A DNA stretch of 64,000 nucleotides from Porpolomopsis calyptriformis. Its lineage: Eukaryota; Basidiomycota; Agaricomycetes; Agaricales; Hygrophoraceae. The notes below the pieces were generated by a model. The model was not told the origin of the DNA and searched no databases. It saw only the letters and a program-made list of their open reading frames with translations. How positions within the stretch are numbered: position 1 is the first letter of the stretch; each line of letters starts with the position of its first letter. This document shows positions 19,165 through 30,059 of the stretch, in pieces. The translations under genes were made by a program, and so were the position numbers. The DNA is taken from assembly GCA_951640195.1 (NCBI GenBank), contig OX621166.1, positions 1,356,501-1,420,500 of the forward strand, read 5' to 3'.

Positions 19165-20771
19165 AAGTGACTCAAAAAACCCTTACAATGTTTACTAAGT
19201 TCAACTTGTAGGTATTATACCTTGCTAAGGAAAATAGGTAAAATAATATAAATATTATAGAGGATAGCCTAGCCTCTTATCTTCAACACGTGATATTGAT
19301 CATAAAAACCTATAGATCCATTCTTGAGATATTCACAATTTAAGTAAGTAATCTCATTGTAAGAGTTTTTTTGCTAATAGCTTAGTATTATAAGAATTAG
19401 GTTTTTTAAGCTTTATATAAATTCTATTATGTCATATTTGGTACCAAAATGATGGTAAGGATCATGTGATTGTTGAACAATGTCAAACATGTCCAAACAA
19501 CCTGTTGAACCTAACCATCATTATCATAAAGCCTCTTACAGCTACTAGTTCTGATCATATCCTCTTTCTCCTTGATTCTGGCTATTCTGGGGAAAAGATC
19601 TCATCTATAACTGGAGTATCTACTGCTACCATCTCCAGACTACGCTCCAGATATCACCCTTACCTCAAAAAAGCTCCTGGAGGTCATCCATCCAAGCTTT
19701 CTGATAGAAATATACAGCATACCCTTCCTCTTGTTAGATCTGGCAATGCTGACAATGCTGTCCAAGTCACCAAATCCCTTCAGAATATCACCAACCAACC
19801 TCTCTCTACCCAAACAGTTCGAAATGGAATGAAGAAAGTGGGAATGAAAGCTGTGGTGAAGAGGAAAAGGCTATTTCTTTTAAAGAGGCATAGAAAGGAG
19901 AGAATGGATTTTGCCCTTGCCCACAAAGACTGGACCTTGGAGGACTGGAAGAAGGTTGTTTGGTCAGATGAGACTAAAATCAATCGCTTGGGGTCAGATG
20001 GGAGAAAATGGGTGTAGAAAAAGGCTGGGGAGGAGTTAGGTGACAGATTAGTAAAGGGGACTTTGAAGTTTGGTAGGGGCTCTCTAATGATGTGGGGCTG
20101 TATAATGTGGGAGGATGTTGGGTATGCTTGCAAGATTGATGGAGAGATGGATAGGGACCTTTACATCAAGATTCTGGAGGATAACCTTCAAGCAAGCCTT
20201 CAATTTTATCATAAGACTCTAGAAGATATTATCTTCCAGCAAGACAATGACCCCAAACATACTTGCAAGAAGGCCTCAAAATGGTTTGAAGAACATAGCT
20301 ATCAGGTCCTCTCATGGCCTGCACAATCTCTAGATCTCAATCCTATAGAACACCTCTGGAGCCATCTCAAAAAGAGATTAGCTGATTATGAGGTACCTTC
20401 AAAAGGAATCCTAGAGTTACGGGAGAGAGTAAAGGAGGAATGGGAGAAGATAGGACCAGAAGTATGTCAAAATCTCATAGAGAGTATGCCTAAAAGGGTA
20501 GAAGCTGTATTGAGCACAAAAGGAGAATATACTAGGTATTACATGTTATACCAAGCTATCAGCAAAAAAACCCTTACAATGAGATTGCTTACTTAAATTG
20601 TGAATATCTCAAGAATAGATCTATACACTTTTATGATCCAGGTCACATTTTGAAGATAAGAGGCTAGGCTATCCTCTATAATATTTATAATAATTCATCT
20701 ATTTTCCTTAGCAAGGTATAATACCTACAAGTTGAACTTAGCAAACATTGTAAGGGTTTTTTGAGTCACTT
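19165..20771 (+). mobile_element. Tc1-like DNA transposon 2, inserted in the DDE_3 transposase
   Basis: About 1607 bp, the same length class as Tc1 copy 1. Terminal inverted repeats start AAGTGACTCAAAAAACCC and continue for well over 100 bp with few differences (for example TTACTAAG against TTGCTAAG). TA follows the right end (20772-20773); the left TA appears decayed (TC). The sequences on either side join into one transposase reading frame (FINL then SLLENME). Confidence 0.92.
19526..20596 (+). pseudogene. Tc1-family DD34E transposase, nearly intact
   Basis: The frame is open from upstream of 19526 to 20017 and from 20018 to 20596, broken only by one TAG at 20015-20017. Relatives of this family carry Trp there (RKWVWKKAGE, from family memory), so TGG to TAG is likely. 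HTH: HILFLLDSGYSGEKISSITG. Catalytic Asp in VVWSDETKIN, Asp in FQQDNDPKHT and Glu in NPIEHLW; I count 34 residues between the last two. The equivalent of the copy-1 start ATG reads ATA, so the native start may be lost. The best-preserved DNA transposase in the window. Confidence 0.9.
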
Positions 20772-21090
20772 TAAATTGATGAATGTGGCTGTTTTAAAAG
20801 AGCCCTCAACAATGTCACAATGCAGGAAGCCATTTTCTAATAATATGGTAGGAAGTACTGAGAAACTAAGAAAAGGTTAGTATCATTAGATATTAGGATA
20901 ATACTACATACTGCCTTCCATGCATAAAGAATACCTTATACTGCACTTGAGACCCACAAATGGACTATGCAAATCCACAGTATGTTGTCCTTCAATCAAC
21001 AGAGCTTTCATTAACAAAAACCAATTGCTTGGCATCATACTTGCCAATCCTAATAAGGTAATTGAGGTACTTTTCTGCAGGTTGAGTTAC

Positions 21091-21458
21091 TATCACAGAC
21101 ATATTTTTTCTTTTTCCTTTTAGTTATACTTAATTAGTCTCTTATCTATTTACCCTTCCACTTTACTAATTTATATATAGAGACTGATTACATGTACCTT
21201 TGTTCTGACTCTTCACGAGTCACATTCTGTTTCCCTTATTCTTTTTGTGACTCTTCACCAGTCACATTCTGGATTCCGCTTTGTAATCATCCTTATGACT
21301 GACTCATGGTGACTCAGGCAGTTAGTATATAAAGCCTAACCTTTAGTCAGTAGATTAAGTTCGATTCCTAGTTAGCTCCCCACTCTTTAGTTAAATTCCA
21401 ATTCTTTATCAGCCCCTCCAATGCGAGAAGTAAAACCTTCAACTACCGAATCATAATA
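21091..21458 (+). repeat. solo LTR inserted in DDE_3 transposase exon 3
   Basis: 368 bp flanked by a perfect 5-bp duplication GTTAC (21086-21090 and 21459-21463). It begins TATCACAG and ends CATAATA, consistent with TG...CA decayed by G-to-A and C-to-T. A TATATAAAG box lies near 21330. Removing it restores the exon (KKVTQPAEKYLNYL), which supports the boundaries. Confidence 0.85.
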
Positions 21459-21915
21459 GTTACCTACAAATAGAACATTAGTGTACTTATTGAAAAGTAA
21501 TAGAAATCATTCACCTTTTTGAGGGTGTATCCTCCCCTGTGAAATGTATACCAAACAGTGGCTTTGGAGATATCCTAGCCATAGGAAATACTAAGCATCT
21601 CTTGAAGCTCATTGATGTACAAGTTGGGAATCTGCCTAATAGACCTGAATAGAAACTAGATGAAATAGATAAGTAAACATGCAAGAAACAATAAAAAATA
21701 CCTGGATATCTGTGTTGTGCAGTTAACGTTTCACCCCCCCTCTGTTCTTCTTCCTTAGGTTCAATTGTATGATGGAGAGTAAAGTACTGGAGGATACATT
21801 TAATGGAACATTCTGGGATTCCAGTGTAGACAGTGATATCTTGTGGTTTGAATAGTGTGGATAGTCAAATAATGATCCAATGGACTGCTGGGGGGATTTT
21901 GCACCCTCTGGGCAT

Positions 21916-22204
21916 TGTTGTTGTCAAGTTGGAGCTCCACAGAGGTTTTCCCACCTACTGTCAAAAATCAAAATTTTAGATTTGAATCCATTTTACCCTG
22001 GAGCCTTATATTTTGATAGTACTAATTTATTAGATTTCAATGAGCCTATTCTGAAGGGAATCTATCAAGTATTTAGTGAGATATTAAATTTTTATTATTC
22101 AATTGCTATTTTAGGCTTGTTTTCACACTCTATCAACTTTCCTGAAATAGATAATAATAACTTAACTACTGAAGTATTAGTTTTTTGCTAGGTTATTTTC
22201 ATTT
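21916..22204. other. AT-rich spacer
   Basis: Lies upstream of the DDE_3 transposase start. A 103-codon plus-strand frame here overlaps the transposase start antisense and shows nothing recognisable. No other feature seen. Confidence 0.4.
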
Positions 22205-22625
22205 TGGCATTATGTAAGAAAAAGTATAACAAGCACTGTAAAAAATGTAACAAGTGTACTAAAAAAATTGATAAGCACTACAAAAAAATTGACACCAATG
22301 CTAGTATCTAACTGGTAGTCCTAGATGCATGTCCCTTTTTTAGGCTATCCTCACTCTAATAATTCTTCACCTATATACCAAGGTAGTGGAATAAGGCTTA
22401 AGAACTCTGAGAATGCCAGGGACCTGGGGGATGCTAAATGCTGATACAGATCTAGTTAAATTTTTTATTTGGCTTTATTAAATTCTTTATTTGGCTTTAT
22501 TAAATTTTTTAGTGCACTTATCAAATTTTTTGCAACATTTGTTAAGTTTTTTACAGTATTCATCAAGATTTTGTTGTGCTTATTAAAATATTTTACAGTT
22601 ATTTTGTCCTACAACAAAAAACACA
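22205..22625. repeat. Fold-back structure made of inverted 22-bp minisatellites
   Basis: The left arm (22205-22302) has about three degenerate units like AACAAGCACTGTAAAAAATG. The right arm (22455-22620) has about six units of the same type in opposite orientation (on the minus strand ATAAGTGCACTAAAAAATTT and relatives). A 145-bp non-repetitive centre separates them. The arrangement resembles foldback (FB-like) elements with repetitive inverted ends. No ORF or clear target duplication seen. Confidence 0.6.
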
Positions 22626-22862
22626 TGGTATATGTGGGAAAATACTTTGCATGAATGTAATTTATTTGCTATTCTTGATCTTGTATTTAAACTACATAAG
22701 GAAAACTGGGAGAAAAGAGATAAGATCAAGCTAAGACATTTTATCTAATAAGTACTACTATAAAGGCAGGTGGTAGGGGTTTCAAAACCTTATCTTGAGA
22801 TTTATACAGAGAGATCAAGGAGTAGCTATACCTAAAGATATTTCTACAAATACTAGTACTAT

Positions 22863-23181
22863 TGTTATGATTGCATTCCGTGCCATCTGTGTCCAGGACT
22901 GGTTACCTGGTCCGCAGATGTACTCTACTTGGTCATCGGTTGGTCATCCTTTTCTTATCTTCATGTCATTGATTAGACTTGTGGATCATGTAAACTAGAT
23001 TTGTGACAGCTTAGCCAGCTCCGTTTAACTGCGTAGTCAGTACTACTTACGGTCCCTGATTAGTCATTAGGGTATAGGGTACTGTATCATGTATATAAAG
23101 AGTAGTCAGATAGGCAGGTTAGCCCATCCTCAGTTATCCACTTGACATCTGGGGTATCAGTTGTCCATCGCGAGTCTAACA
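22863..23181 (+). repeat. solo LTR with perfect 5-bp target duplication
   Basis: 319 bp, TGTTATGATTGC to GAGTCTAACA, flanked by ACTAT (22858-22862 and 23182-23186). TATATAAAGAG near 23093 is a good TATA box. I see no internal partner in the window. Confidence 0.88.
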
Positions 23182-23186
23182 ACTAT

Positions 23187-23342
23187 ATCTATACAATTAC
23201 ATTTAGGGCCTGATCAGATGCACTATAATCTAAACCTAATGAGAAGATTCCCAGAGGGTTCTTCTTGGAAGTCTGTCTAGTCACATATTTGTCACACTAA
23301 CCTCAGCATGTATGGATTACTGTTTACAACAAAAAAAGCAGT
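23187..23342. other. Short spacer before gypsy-B1
   Basis: No gene or repeat recognised in this AT-rich stretch. Confidence 0.4.
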
Positions 23343-23347
23343 AGAGG

Positions 23348-23737
23348 TGTTACGGTCACTTTGTTTTTGTTATCTCACCAACTTTCCTTTTTTGTCTTAT
23401 CTAATCTTATCTTCGATTCGATCTTATCTTATCTCTCCTTATCTAATCTTTCATCTTATCTCCTCATAGATTGGAGGTGATAACGCCATTGGTTGACGAA
23501 GACGTGCTCCACAGTGCCTGCGCAAGGCTATACAGTGCTACGCATTAGTCAGCTATTCCATGGATCATCACCGTGGTTATCACAATCACAGCCTAGACCT
23601 AGGTAGATATAAGTAGAGCACAGAACACTTGTATCTCCCTAGTTTTTGTCCTTCAACGTTGTCACCGCTAGTTTATGCGCTAGCCTCTTCGTTATCCCTC
23701 GTTTAAGCGACCTGAGACTCCAACTGCCGACATAACA
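23348..23737 (+). repeat. 5' LTR of gypsy-B1
   Basis: 390 bp, TGTTACGGTCAC to CCGACATAACA. It contains TTATC-rich tracts and, at 23641-23654, AGTTTTTGTCCTTC, the exact complement of the sequence just after the LTR. Confidence 0.95.
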
Positions 23738-23751
23738 GAAGGACAAAAACT
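23738..23751 (+). promoter_or_regulatory. self-priming primer-binding site of gypsy-B1
   Basis: GAAGGACAAAAACT abuts the LTR and is perfectly complementary over 14 bases to LTR positions 23641-23654. It does not begin with the TGG expected for tRNA priming. In the Tf1/sushi lineage the 5' end of the RNA folds back onto the PBS to prime reverse transcription; the same mechanism is inferred here. Confidence 0.8.
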
Positions 23752-24895
23752 CTCCACTCACCTTGCTTCTCTTCGCAAGAGCCTCTGGTCAAGATTTGTC
23801 TGACACCGACTACATTGTTTTGGGTTACCAGACAATGCTGTTGCTGTTGCCTCCCCAGAATCCCAGCCAGGCTCCCCCGTTCGACCCAACCTCTTTCACT
23901 TTGGAAACCATGAGAGACACTTCAGCACATCCTCGCCCAGTACCAAGTGTGACCACAACCCTGGATCGTTCTCCTTCAACTCCGCCCCCATCCTACTCCC
24001 CACCTCATCAACCCCTTCAGGCTTCCTCCAGTATGCTCATTAGCTACTCGGAGCAACAGGCTGTCGACGCATTAGAAATCAAATGAGAACAACTCGAAGC
24101 TCTTACGCTTGAGTTCTCCCATCTCGCCTTCGACATCACCCCTCCCATTTCCGCCAATCCTTCCCCCACCTCATCCCATTCCTCTCTTTCTTTGGACTCA
24201 TATTATACTGCCCCATCTCCCCCAGATTCATTAGACGGTCTCGACTCCTTCCTCGAAATCGAGCTGCACATGTTCAATTGCATTCGCGTCAGAGTCTACC
24301 ACACCCCCATGCTCATTGCTAACTTTCTCGCCTCTTCCATCTGCATTTTCTACCGTCGCAGATCCTCTGGTTATATCAGAGAGATCCACATCTGAGACAA
24401 CCTGTCACCACGCCTCCCCATACAGGTTCCCGTCGATCAAGCTTCAGCCTCACAGACAAGGAATTAGAGTTCCGGGACGCCATCAACACATCTGATATAC
24501 ATTCACCACTTTCGTCTCAGATCCTCGATCCCTCGACTCCCTCCGTCTTCGCCATTCCCAGACCCACTATTCTCCCTGCCCCCACACCGCAACCAATAGA
24601 AACACCTTCACCCTTTGCGTTCGGATGTCCCCATTTTCTCCGAACACCACCTCGACCTCTTTCCCGCTTGTCATCCTCTCCTATGAAGGCAACCACCTCT
24701 ACCACCCCGCAACGACCACTTCTGGAGACCCCCTGGAAACCAAAAGATTCTCCTCCACTGAGAAGGTCTCCCTCCCCCTCTGAACAGAATCCTCCCCCTT
24801 GTTTCTCTCCAACTCCTTCCCCTTCTTCGTCTCCCCCACCACCCTCGAACCTGAACCCACTTCCCCCCATGCAACCAATAGTTCTGATGGCCTCA
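23752..24895 (+). other. gypsy-B1 leader with decayed coding-like segment
   Basis: Contains several short frames rather than one gene. Segments such as LHMFNCIRVRVYHTPMLIAN and IREIHI-TGA-DNL are conserved with gypsy-B2 (39440-39570) and gypsy-A leaders, so an N-terminal gag domain or leader protein probably existed. Ser/Pro-rich stretches precede the main gag block. Confidence 0.55.
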
Positions 24896-25816
24896 GTCTC
24901 GAAAATGATTAAGCTTGCCCAACCCGACGTCTTCAATGGCGATAAAAAACTTTACAAGAACTGGTTCTGCCAAGTTATCATCTTCCTTCGCAGCAGTGAA
25001 GTTACCAATCCTGAAAAAATGATACTGGTCACCCTTTCTTACATGAAGGAAGGCATCGCCACCAAGTGGGCCCAACAGTACGTAGATAACTATTTTGGCC
25101 GGACAGACCCCATCACCGGCAACCTCGTACCTCTCGGCCCCTGGAAAGACTTTATGGATATTCTGGACGCCATCTTCACCAACCATGCTATGGAGCAGCG
25201 TGCTCGTGAGGAGGTTGAACACTTCTCACAAGGATGATTGGGAATTGTAGATTATTTTGTCAAGTTGGAACTCTTGTTCTGCCAAGCTGGCCTCGTCAGC
25301 CAGGATAAAGAATGCATCCGGATCCTTGAAAAGAATGCCAACCAAGGCATTATTTGTCAAATGTACATGTCGCCCCCGCTCCCCACCACATACCCTAAGT
25401 ACCATGAGAAGGTCATGGCTATCAGCCAACTGATGGAACATTTCCGCGATCAGGAACATTGTCAACACCCTTCAGCCCCTCCTTCTCGTCTGGCCTTCCA
25501 TCCCTCTGCTCCACGATTCCATCCTCCCCTCCCCCAGGACAAGCAAGTGCCATCAGGCACCATCCATGGAGGACAGGGTTTGCCAATGGACCTGAGCAAG
25601 ATGTGCCAAGCCAACAGGTGCTACAATTGTGGCCAGACTGGACACTTCCGTCGGGAGTACCCACAGGAACTCAAGAAGGTCAATGTTTGCGCGCTCCAGC
25701 ACGAACTGACTGTCAATGAGATCACCGAGCTGATGAACTTCCTTTCTGCAGAGGAACACAGCTCATCCGAGCCTGCCCCCGACAACGACAAACAGGATTT
25801 TGGTGATGGTCAATAG
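24896..25816 (+). pseudogene. gag: gypsy-B1 Gag
   Basis: Capsid block SKMIKLAQPDVFNGDKKLYK, ILVTLSYMKEGIATKWAQ and ILDAIFTNHAMEQRAREEVE, then a TGA at 25235-25237 and continuation VDYFVKLELLFCQAGL. The zinc knuckle near 25620-25660 reads CYNCGQTGHFRREY: the last Cys is Tyr (TAC at 25658-25660, one G-to-A change), so RNA binding would be impaired. It ends DFGDGQ and TAG, like gypsy-A Gag. The frame upstream (from 24668) is Pro-rich and may be part of the leader. Confidence 0.88.
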
Positions 25817-25818
25817 AG

Positions 25819-27729
25819 GTGCGCTCGCTCTATTCGATGGAATCATGCCTACTCTGGCATTGTGAACAGACAGTATCAGACACCTCCTTAGCTACCTCTT
25901 CCCCCCTTTCCATTCTTTGTACCAGTATGACGGCATGTACAATAGTCGATACCAATAAGCCCATCAATGAAATTTGTCCCCCACTGTCTATGCCAGATGT
26001 GAGCATCGAGTGCCCCGAACTCCACAACATCCCCATTCCCGAATCATTGTCTCTCCCTTCTGTCGATTCAATCGACATCGACTCTCTTTCTTCCCCTCTA
26101 GAAATTGTTAACGCTATCAAGGAGCAAGCTAATTTCGCAATCCCCATTCTTTCAAAATGGTCTCACCCTGCCTGATTGCTAGAGATAACTCAAACTACAA
26201 TTGATCAAATCAACGCCCTTTCAACAGAGAATGCCATCCAAGCCCTCAATGAACTCAAGGAACCTCATGTATTCGTTTGTGGCTCAGGCTCAAGAAATCA
26301 ACTGACTCTCAAAACCATCATCACTACCTTGGATAATCATGCCGAACACCTCGCAACTGCTCTCGTCGACAGTGGCTGCGAAGGTTCATGTATCGATATT
26401 AAGTACATCCATGAAAACGATCTTCATACAACTAAACTTGCTCAACCCATTCCGGTACATAATGCCAATGGACAACCCAATTCCGAGGGACCCATCTCCG
26501 AAATGGTCACACTCGAGCTCAAGGTTGGAACTCATGTCGAACGGATTAACTTTGGTATCACGAACCTCGGCAAATCCCAGATATTCCTTGGACACGACTG
26601 GTTAAGGAGTCACAACCCCTCCATTGATTGGAAGGCAAACTCTCTGATTCTTGATCGATGCCCCCCAGATTGTCATCCCTCTCCTCTCCCTGACTCTGTT
26701 GACATCAACAAACTCACTCTCGAGGATAGTGATCAACTACTCATAGTTGATTTCAACCCTACCATCCAGATTCGTCTAATAGGAACAAAGTCTCAGGATC
26801 TCGCGATCAAGGCCTGGGAAGCCCAGAAGAAGGACCACACCTAGAAGGAAATTGTCCCTGAATACCTCCACGAATTCCAAGACATCTTCACCAAGGAAGA
26901 CTTCGACGAACTCCCCCCAAGTTGTCCCTGGGACCATGCAATCGAACTCCTCCCTGGAACCAAAGAGAAGCTCGACTGTAAGGTCTACCCACTCTCTGTG
27001 GACGAACGTGCTCAATTGGATGAATTCTTGGAAGAGAATGTCTGCACTGGATGGATTTGAAAATCCATTTCCCCCATTGCCTCCCCATTCTTCTTCATCA
27101 AGAAGAAGGATAGACGACTACGCCCCATTCAGGACTATAGGAAACTCAACGACATGACTGTCAAAAACTGGTACCCTCTTCCCTTGATCAACGAATTGAT
27201 TGACACCCTACAGAACGCTCACTACTTCACCAAGCTGGACATCCACTGGGGATACAACAATGTCCGGATCAAGGAAGGAGACGAACACAAAGCTGCATTC
27301 CGAACCAATCGCGGCTTGTTTGAGCCTCTCATCATGTTCTTCAGACTCACCAACTCGCCCGCTACCTTTCAGAACATGATGAACGACATCTTCCACATCC
27401 AAATCGTCAAAGGACACATCTTAGTCTACATAGACGACATCCTCATCTTCGACAAGGTCCTCGAAACGCACCATCAACACATTTACGAAGTAATGACCAC
27501 ACTTCGCAAACACAAGCTTTACCTCAAGCCTGAGAAGTGTGATTTCGACCAATGCCAAGTGGAATACCTCAGTGTTATCGTGTCTGAAGGCCACGTCAAG
27601 ATGGATGCTGTTAAGGTCCAAGGGATCACTGACTGGCCAACCCCCGAATGCAAGCGAGATGTCCAAGCTTTCCTTGGATTTTGTAATTTCTATCATCAAT
27701 TCATCCATCATTTTGCTGGAATTGCCTAA
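25819..27729 (+). pseudogene. pol: gypsy-B1 protease and reverse transcriptase
   Basis: Aspartic protease with TALVDSGCEGSCIDIKYIH near 26360 and IFLGHDWLRSHNPSIDW. RT blocks: ELLPGTKEKLDCKVYPLS, SPIASPFFFIKKKDRRLRPI, YFTKLDIHWGYNNVRIKEGD, LTNSPATFQNMMNDIF and the catalytic box LVYIDDILIF (27426-27437), intact. It ends in the thumb and connection region, FLGFCNFYHQFIHHFAGIA, before a TAA. Stops at about 26173, 26842 and 27058 interrupt it. Gag stops at 25814-25816 and pol lies in another frame. Confidence 0.92.
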
Positions 27730-28407
27730 CCCCTCAACACGTTAACTGGAAACACTCCTTTCGATTGGACTATTGAATGTCAGGACACCTTCGATGCCCT
27801 GAAAATGATCATTACAACCTCTCCTGTTCTTTTAATCGCCAACAATAACAACTTACTCTGTGTGGAAACGGATGCCTCAGACTACGCATTGGGTGCTATA
27901 CTATGACAAAAACAAGACAACGTTTGGAAGCCCATTGCTTATGTCTCCAAGGCTTTTACCCCCATGGAACGAAACTATCAGATTTACGACCGTGAGTTAC
28001 TTGCAATAATGATTGCACTCCAGGAGTTCCACAAGTGGCTGCTATCTGCTAAACAAGTCTTTGAGGTTTGGACAGATCACACCAACCTCCAGTACTTCAA
28101 GCTACCTCAGAAGCTGAACAGGTGTCAGGCCAGGTGGCTCACGGAGCTTCAGGATTATCACTTCACTCTCCACCATGTCGCCGGCAGGGCCAACTCCAAG
28201 GCTGATATCCTGTCGAGGCAACCAGGTTTTGAGAGGGGGGTGAACGACAACGATGACGTTATTTTACTCCCATCTAATCTCTTTCCTGCCTTGGACCACC
28301 CTATTGTAGATCTTCATCAGGTTCAACATGAGATTGAACCCATTAATTTCCATCCCCGAATCCAGGATTCATACCGAAACAAAGAAAAACAAGTCACACT
28401 CCTTTAA
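27730..28407 (+). pseudogene. pol: gypsy-B1 RNase H
   Basis: Ty3-type RNase H: CVETDASDYALGAIL (first Asp), NYQIYDRELLAIMIALQEF (Glu) and VWTDHTNLQYF (Asp), then HHVAGRANSKADILSRQPG. Stops at about 27727 (TAA), 27904 (TGA) and 28405 (TAA) break the frame, but catalytic residues are present. The order and spacing match gypsy-A2 at 59560-59950. Confidence 0.9.
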
Positions 28408-29660
28408 GAAAAACGTAAAACTGATTGGAAAACCCAAGACAATGGTATCAAAACCTTCTTGGACCGAACTTATGTCTCAAGGGACACCCCACTCCGTGGC
28501 GAAATCATCGCTCAATACCATGACAACCCTCTCTCTGGACATTATGGCTCCTTCAAAACCTCTGAAGCCGTATGTCGCAACTACTGGTGGCCCACCATCA
28601 GGAGAGATGTTGAAACTTATGTTCATGGTTGCAAGACATGCCAATGCACCAAGGCATCCCGACTCCCCGCGAAAACCCCACTCCATCCCTTCAATCCCCC
28701 TCCTCGACCCTGGGACACGATCACAGTTGATCTCATAGGCCCCATACCTGAATGTCAGGGCTACAATGCGATCCTCACGATCATCGATCATTTCTCAAAA
28801 GCTGTCAAGTTTGAAGCTACCCACATTGAGCTGAACTCCGAAGGTTTCACAAAAATCATCTGGGATCGCATCATTCGCGATCACGGTGTCCCCCGACGCA
28901 TCATCCACGATCGCGATCCGTGATTCATTTCCAAATTTATAACTGATCTCTTCCATCTTCTGGGTACCTCCCAGAATGTTTCCACAGCCTAGCACCCCCA
29001 GACTGACGGCCAGTCCAAACAAATGAATCAGACGCTTGAACAGTATCTTCACGTCTTCATCAATCATCGTCAGGACATTTGGAAGGAATGGCTCACGCTG
29101 GCTGAGTTTTCATACAATAACTCAGTTCACACAGCCACACGACAAACCCCTTTCTATGTCAACTATGGCCAGAACCCCTGGAAGGGAAACGACACTACAA
29201 GAGAAGTCCGAAATGAATCTGCGACCAAATTCGCCGACCGTATGAAAAATGTTCATCAGGAAGCTGGAGCCACCCTCAAGAGAGCAAACGAAACTATGAA
29301 GATCGCTCACAACAAACACATCCGAGCTGCCCAAGAATACTTGCCAGGAGATAAAGTATGGTTGGCTGCCACCAACATCAAGACCAAATGACCCATGAAG
29401 AAGCTCGACAACAAGCACTTCGGTCCTTTCAAGGTTGTTGAGAAGGTTGGTCGTTCCGCCTACAGACTTGATCTCCCCCACGAATGGCTAGGACTCCACC
29501 CGGTCTTCAACGAATCCTACCTCTCCCCCTATCACTCTCCCTCATTTCCAAATCAGAAAAAACCTACTCCCCCTCCTCCTATCCAGCTGGAAGGTGACTC
29601 CAAGTACATCGTCGATAAAATTCTGGACTCTCATCTGCAACGAGGAAAACTCTAATACTT
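28408..29660 (+). pseudogene. pol: gypsy-B1 integrase
   Basis: H2C2 zinc domain (PLSGHYGSFKTSEAV, CKTCQCTKASRLP). The core has Asp in TITVDLIGPIPE and Asp in RIIHDRDP followed by a TGA. The catalytic Glu is lost: DGQSKQMNQTLEQY has Lys (AAA at 29017-29019) where gypsy-A2 has DGQTERMNQTLEQY. The C-terminal block KKLDNKHFGPFKVVEKVGRS and HPVFNESYLSPYH follows. Without the Glu the enzyme could not carry out strand transfer. Confidence 0.9.
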
Positions 29661-30059
29661 GGTACACTGGGAAGGCTATACCAGTGAAGAAAACACCTGG
29701 GAACCCAAGTTGAATGTCAAGAACGCCCAGGAATTGATCGATGAGTTTCACACTCTCCATCCCGATTAACCAGCTCCTCAGCTCCGACTCTGCGTCATTC
29801 GTATGGATGACTTCTTTGGAATTGACAAACGTCTTTACAACCCAATCACAGACTCTACTGGTGAAGACTACAAATTGCTGAAGGTCAATGATAATATTGA
29901 CGTTCTCATCCCACTCCACCCAACAGAAGTCGATTAACTACTGGAACGCGATTTCGATGGTTCAATCTTCCTCCCCCATCTGCCCTCATCCACTCATCGA
30001 GCATGGATCTATGAATCTGGTCCTGTTAATGCTGTAACTGCTGTTTTACGGCTGGACGG
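29570..30059 (+). pseudogene. pol: gypsy-B1 chromodomain and C-terminal tail
   Basis: Chromodomain core KYIVDKILDSHLQRGKL, YLVHWEGYTSEENTWEP and LNVKNAQELIDEFHTLHPD, with a TAA after GKL and another after HPD. A family-specific tail follows (YNPITDSTGEDYKLLKV, RAWIYESGPVNAVTAVL). It is cut by the LTR at 30060 and resumes at 31092-31279, where it aligns by eye with the tail of gypsy-A2 (61790-61983). Confidence 0.85.

Larger units (their letters stand above)
18900..21915 (-). pseudogene. DDE_3-type (IS630/Tc1-like) transposase with four introns, split by two insertions
   Basis: Start ATG at 21915-21913 (MPRGCKIPPAVHW), then an HTH region (LSTLFKPQDITVYTGIPE), a second HTH (YINELQEMLSISYG, TVWYTFHRGGYTLKK) and the DDE core: LVFVNESSVD (first Asp now Asn), SIIVTDNCHIH (second Asp) and EFLPPYSPDFNPIE (Glu). 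Introns can be read on the minus strand at 21645-21701, 21464-21514, 20866-20911 (GTATGT...TACTAAC...TTAG) and 18999-19050 (GTAAGT...TAG). Joining them restores family order across the solo LTR at 21091-21458 and the Tc1 at 19165-20771. In-frame stops (for example after TIII, YG and SSVD) make it a pseudogene. Confidence 0.85.

Noticed and set aside
21880..22191. 103-codon plus-strand ORF
   Set aside because: Overlaps the start of the DDE_3 transposase antisense and has no recognisable feature.
23738..23751. tRNA primer-binding site after the gypsy-B1 LTR
   Set aside because: Does not start with TGG and is a perfect complement of the element's own LTR; self-priming explains it better.
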